This document shows positions 5,976 to 7,008 of a stretch of DNA of 7,008 nt, one piece after another. The first letter of the stretch is position 1; every line of letters begins with the position of its first letter. Below the pieces are notes generated by a model. It searched no databases and had not been told where the DNA came from. It saw only the letters and a list, made by a program, of their open reading frames with translations. Source of the DNA: Oscillospiraceae bacterium (GTDB lineage: Bacteria > Bacillota > Clostridia > Oscillospirales > Acutalibacteraceae); the NCBI GenBank assembly GCA_009783605.1, contig WRDE01000104.1:1-7008 (forward strand). The letters run 5' to 3'. The translations under genes were made by a program, and so were the position numbers.

Positions 5976-7008
5976 ATGAATGTCACGATATTTCCCGGAA
6001 AACTCTCCGGTACCGTCGCGGTGCCGCCGTCCAAAAGCGCCGCCCACCGGGGGCTGATCGCGGCGGCGCTAAAAGGCAGACACGGAGATGTCTGTCGCAG
6101 ACGCGGCGGCGTCTGCGACAAATGCGTTGTCGCGCCGATTGATCTGTCGGAGGATATCGCCGCCACCATCCGGGGATTAGAGGCGATGGGGGGGGCGTTT
6201 GCTATCCAGGGCGACACCGTGACCGTCGACGGCGGCGGGATGTTTTCGACTGAAATGCCCGAAATCGACTGCGGCGAATCCGGATCCACCCTGCGGTTTT
6301 TGATGCCGCTGGCGGCGGCCGGAAACGGCGGCGTTTTTTTTGGAAAAGGCCGGTTGCCGGAACGTCCGATCGGTATCTATGAGACGCTGTTCGCCGAACA
6401 CGGCGCAAAAATTGAACGCGCAGGGGCGGCCTTGACGGTGCGTCCCGGGCTGCGCCCGGGAAGATACCGGCTGCCGGGGGATGTCAGCTCGCAGTTTATC
6501 ACCGGATTGATGCTGGCGCTGCCGTTGCTGGGAGGATCCGGTGAAATTGAGCTGATCTCGCCGTTGGAATCGAAGGGGTATGTCGGCATGACCCGGTCGG
6601 TGATGGCGCAATTCGGCATCCGAACCCAAAAAACAGAAAACGGCTGGCGGATTCCCGGCAATCAACGCTATACCGCCGACGCGTTTGCAGTGGAGGCCGA
6701 CTGGTCACAGGCGGCGTTCTGGCTGGCCGCCGGCGCACTGGGCGGAGAGATCACGCTGACCGGATTGGACGATAAATCCCCGCAGGGTGACAGCGCGGCG
6801 GAACAGCTGTTCACCGGTTTCGGCGCGCAGATAACAACCGATAACAACAGGATAACCGTCAGCCGCGGGATATTACGTCCGCAGGATATCGACGCGGCCC
6901 AGATCCCCGATCTGATACCGGCGCTGGCCGTCACGGCGGCGCTGGCGGCGGGGGAGAGCAAAATCTATGGCGGCGGGCGGCTGCGGCTGAAGGAGAGCGA
7001 CCGGATCA
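5976..7008 (+). CDS. aroA: 3-phosphoshikimate 1-carboxyvinyltransferase (EPSP synthase), 3' truncated
   Basis: It joins shikimate 3-phosphate and phosphoenolpyruvate to give EPSP, step 6 of the shikimate pathway and the target of glyphosate. The visible 344 residues are uninterrupted, and the gene is cut by the window end with perhaps 70-90 residues missing. Motifs in order: PPSKSAAHR (17-25, with K20, S21, R25 binding substrates), LSEDI (57-61), CGESGSTLRF (about 99-108), GRLPERPI, GDVSSQFITGLMLALPLL, PLESKGYVGMT, VEADWSQAAFWLAAGA, PDLIPALAVTAA (catalytic Asp) and RLRLKESDRI at the edge. The start lies four bases after aroB, with GGGG (5965-5968) as a modest SD. Oddity: residues 35-52 (RHGDVCRRRGGVCDKCVV) are longer than the usual short loop before LSEDI, by about 12-15 residues by my estimate, and are encoded by a chain of palindromes. 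Runs of eight G's (6188-6195) and eight T's (6334-6341) are slippage-prone. The frame stays intact, so a functional enzyme is likely. Confidence 0.96.
   Translation, partial: MNVTIFPGKLSGTVAVPPSKSAAHRGLIAAALKGRHGDVCRRRGGVCDKCVVAPIDLSEDIAATIRGLEAMGGAFAIQGDTVTVDGGGMFSTEMPEIDCGESGSTLRFLMPLAAAGNGGVFFGKGRLPERPIGIYETLFAEHGAKIERAGAALTVRPGLRPGRYRLPGDVSSQFITGLMLALPLLGGSGEIELISPLESKGYVGMTRSVMAQFGIRTQKTENGWRIPGNQRYTADAFAVEADWSQAAFWLAAGALGGEITLTGLDDKSPQGDSAAEQLFTGFGAQITTDNNRITVSRGILRPQDIDAAQIPDLIPALAVTAALAAGESKIYGGGRLRLKESDRI
6077..6133. repeat. Three chained palindromes inserted in frame in aroA
   Basis: Three perfect stems overlap end to end. CAGACA/TGTCTG is at 6077-6082 and 6089-6094. GTCGCAGACGC/GCGTCTGCGAC is at 6094-6104 and 6109-6119, an 11-bp stem with a GGCG loop. 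GCGACAA/TTGTCGC is at 6115-6121 and 6127-6133. The 57-bp span is a multiple of three and leaves the aroA frame open, encoding a Cys/Arg-rich segment where EPSP synthases normally have a short loop. This looks like a mobile palindromic element domesticated in a coding gene, by analogy with Rickettsia palindromic elements. The analogy is structural; no sequence kinship is claimed. Confidence 0.8.
6443..6461. repeat. Small palindrome in aroA
   Basis: TCCCGGG (6443-6449) and CCCGGGA (6455-6461) form a perfect 7-bp stem with a CTGCG loop, encoding RPGLRPG just before the conserved GDVSSQ motif. The protein length here looks normal, so an insertion is not clearly indicated. Confidence 0.45.

Noticed and set aside
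5435..6289. Minus-strand open frame of 284 codons across aroB and aroA
   Set aside because: It runs antisense over two clear enzyme genes and their junction, and its product is Arg/Pro-rich without family motifs.
5976..7008. aroA as a pseudogene because of the odd insertion
   Set aside because: The frame is continuous to the window edge and every expected motif, including the catalytic Asp and the KESDR block, is intact.

Overview
The window is a stretch of bacterial chromosome, GC-rich by eye, with six genes all on the + strand. The gene families point to a Gram-positive, Clostridia-like member of the Bacillota, perhaps a GC-rich Oscillospirales-type lineage. The evidence is a YqhQ/DUF1385 membrane protein, a sensor kinase with the clostridial 'KVK-KFFKG' ATP-lid, and an EPSP synthase with the clostridial GESGSTLRF motif. 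This placement is inferred from family resemblance only. No phage, transposase, RNA gene or CRISPR array was seen.

Layout. Bases 2-1168 hold the 3' part of a large, probably exported protein with FG-GAP-like segments. Next come an OmpR/PhoB-type response regulator (1252-1962) and its membrane histidine kinase (2047-3510). These three genes probably form a signalling operon. A 128-bp gap (3511-3638) holds an inverted repeat around a promoter-like sequence, and probably starts a second unit: the DUF1385 membrane protein (3639-4829), then aroB (4928-5971) and aroA (5976 to the right edge, cut). AroB makes 3-dehydroquinate at step 2 of the shikimate pathway and AroA makes EPSP at step 6. The two genes are 4 bp apart. 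aroA has no stop codon inside the window, so it is easily missed.

The unusual layer is repetitive DNA. Three intergenic gaps each carry a different 7-bp tandem repeat (AGTGATT, AATGCTG, ATTCACA). Each starts at or within a few bases of the preceding stop codon, and two fold back into long hairpins. One supplies the last two codons and stop of the response regulator and also lies open in the kinase frame. A perfect 9-bp-stem hairpin lies before aroB. Inside aroA, three chained palindromes (6077-6133) sit in frame and add a Cys/Arg-rich segment of roughly a dozen or more residues to EPSP synthase. This resembles the in-frame palindromic elements of Rickettsia and is the most interesting feature here. 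No complete new defence or metabolic system is visible.
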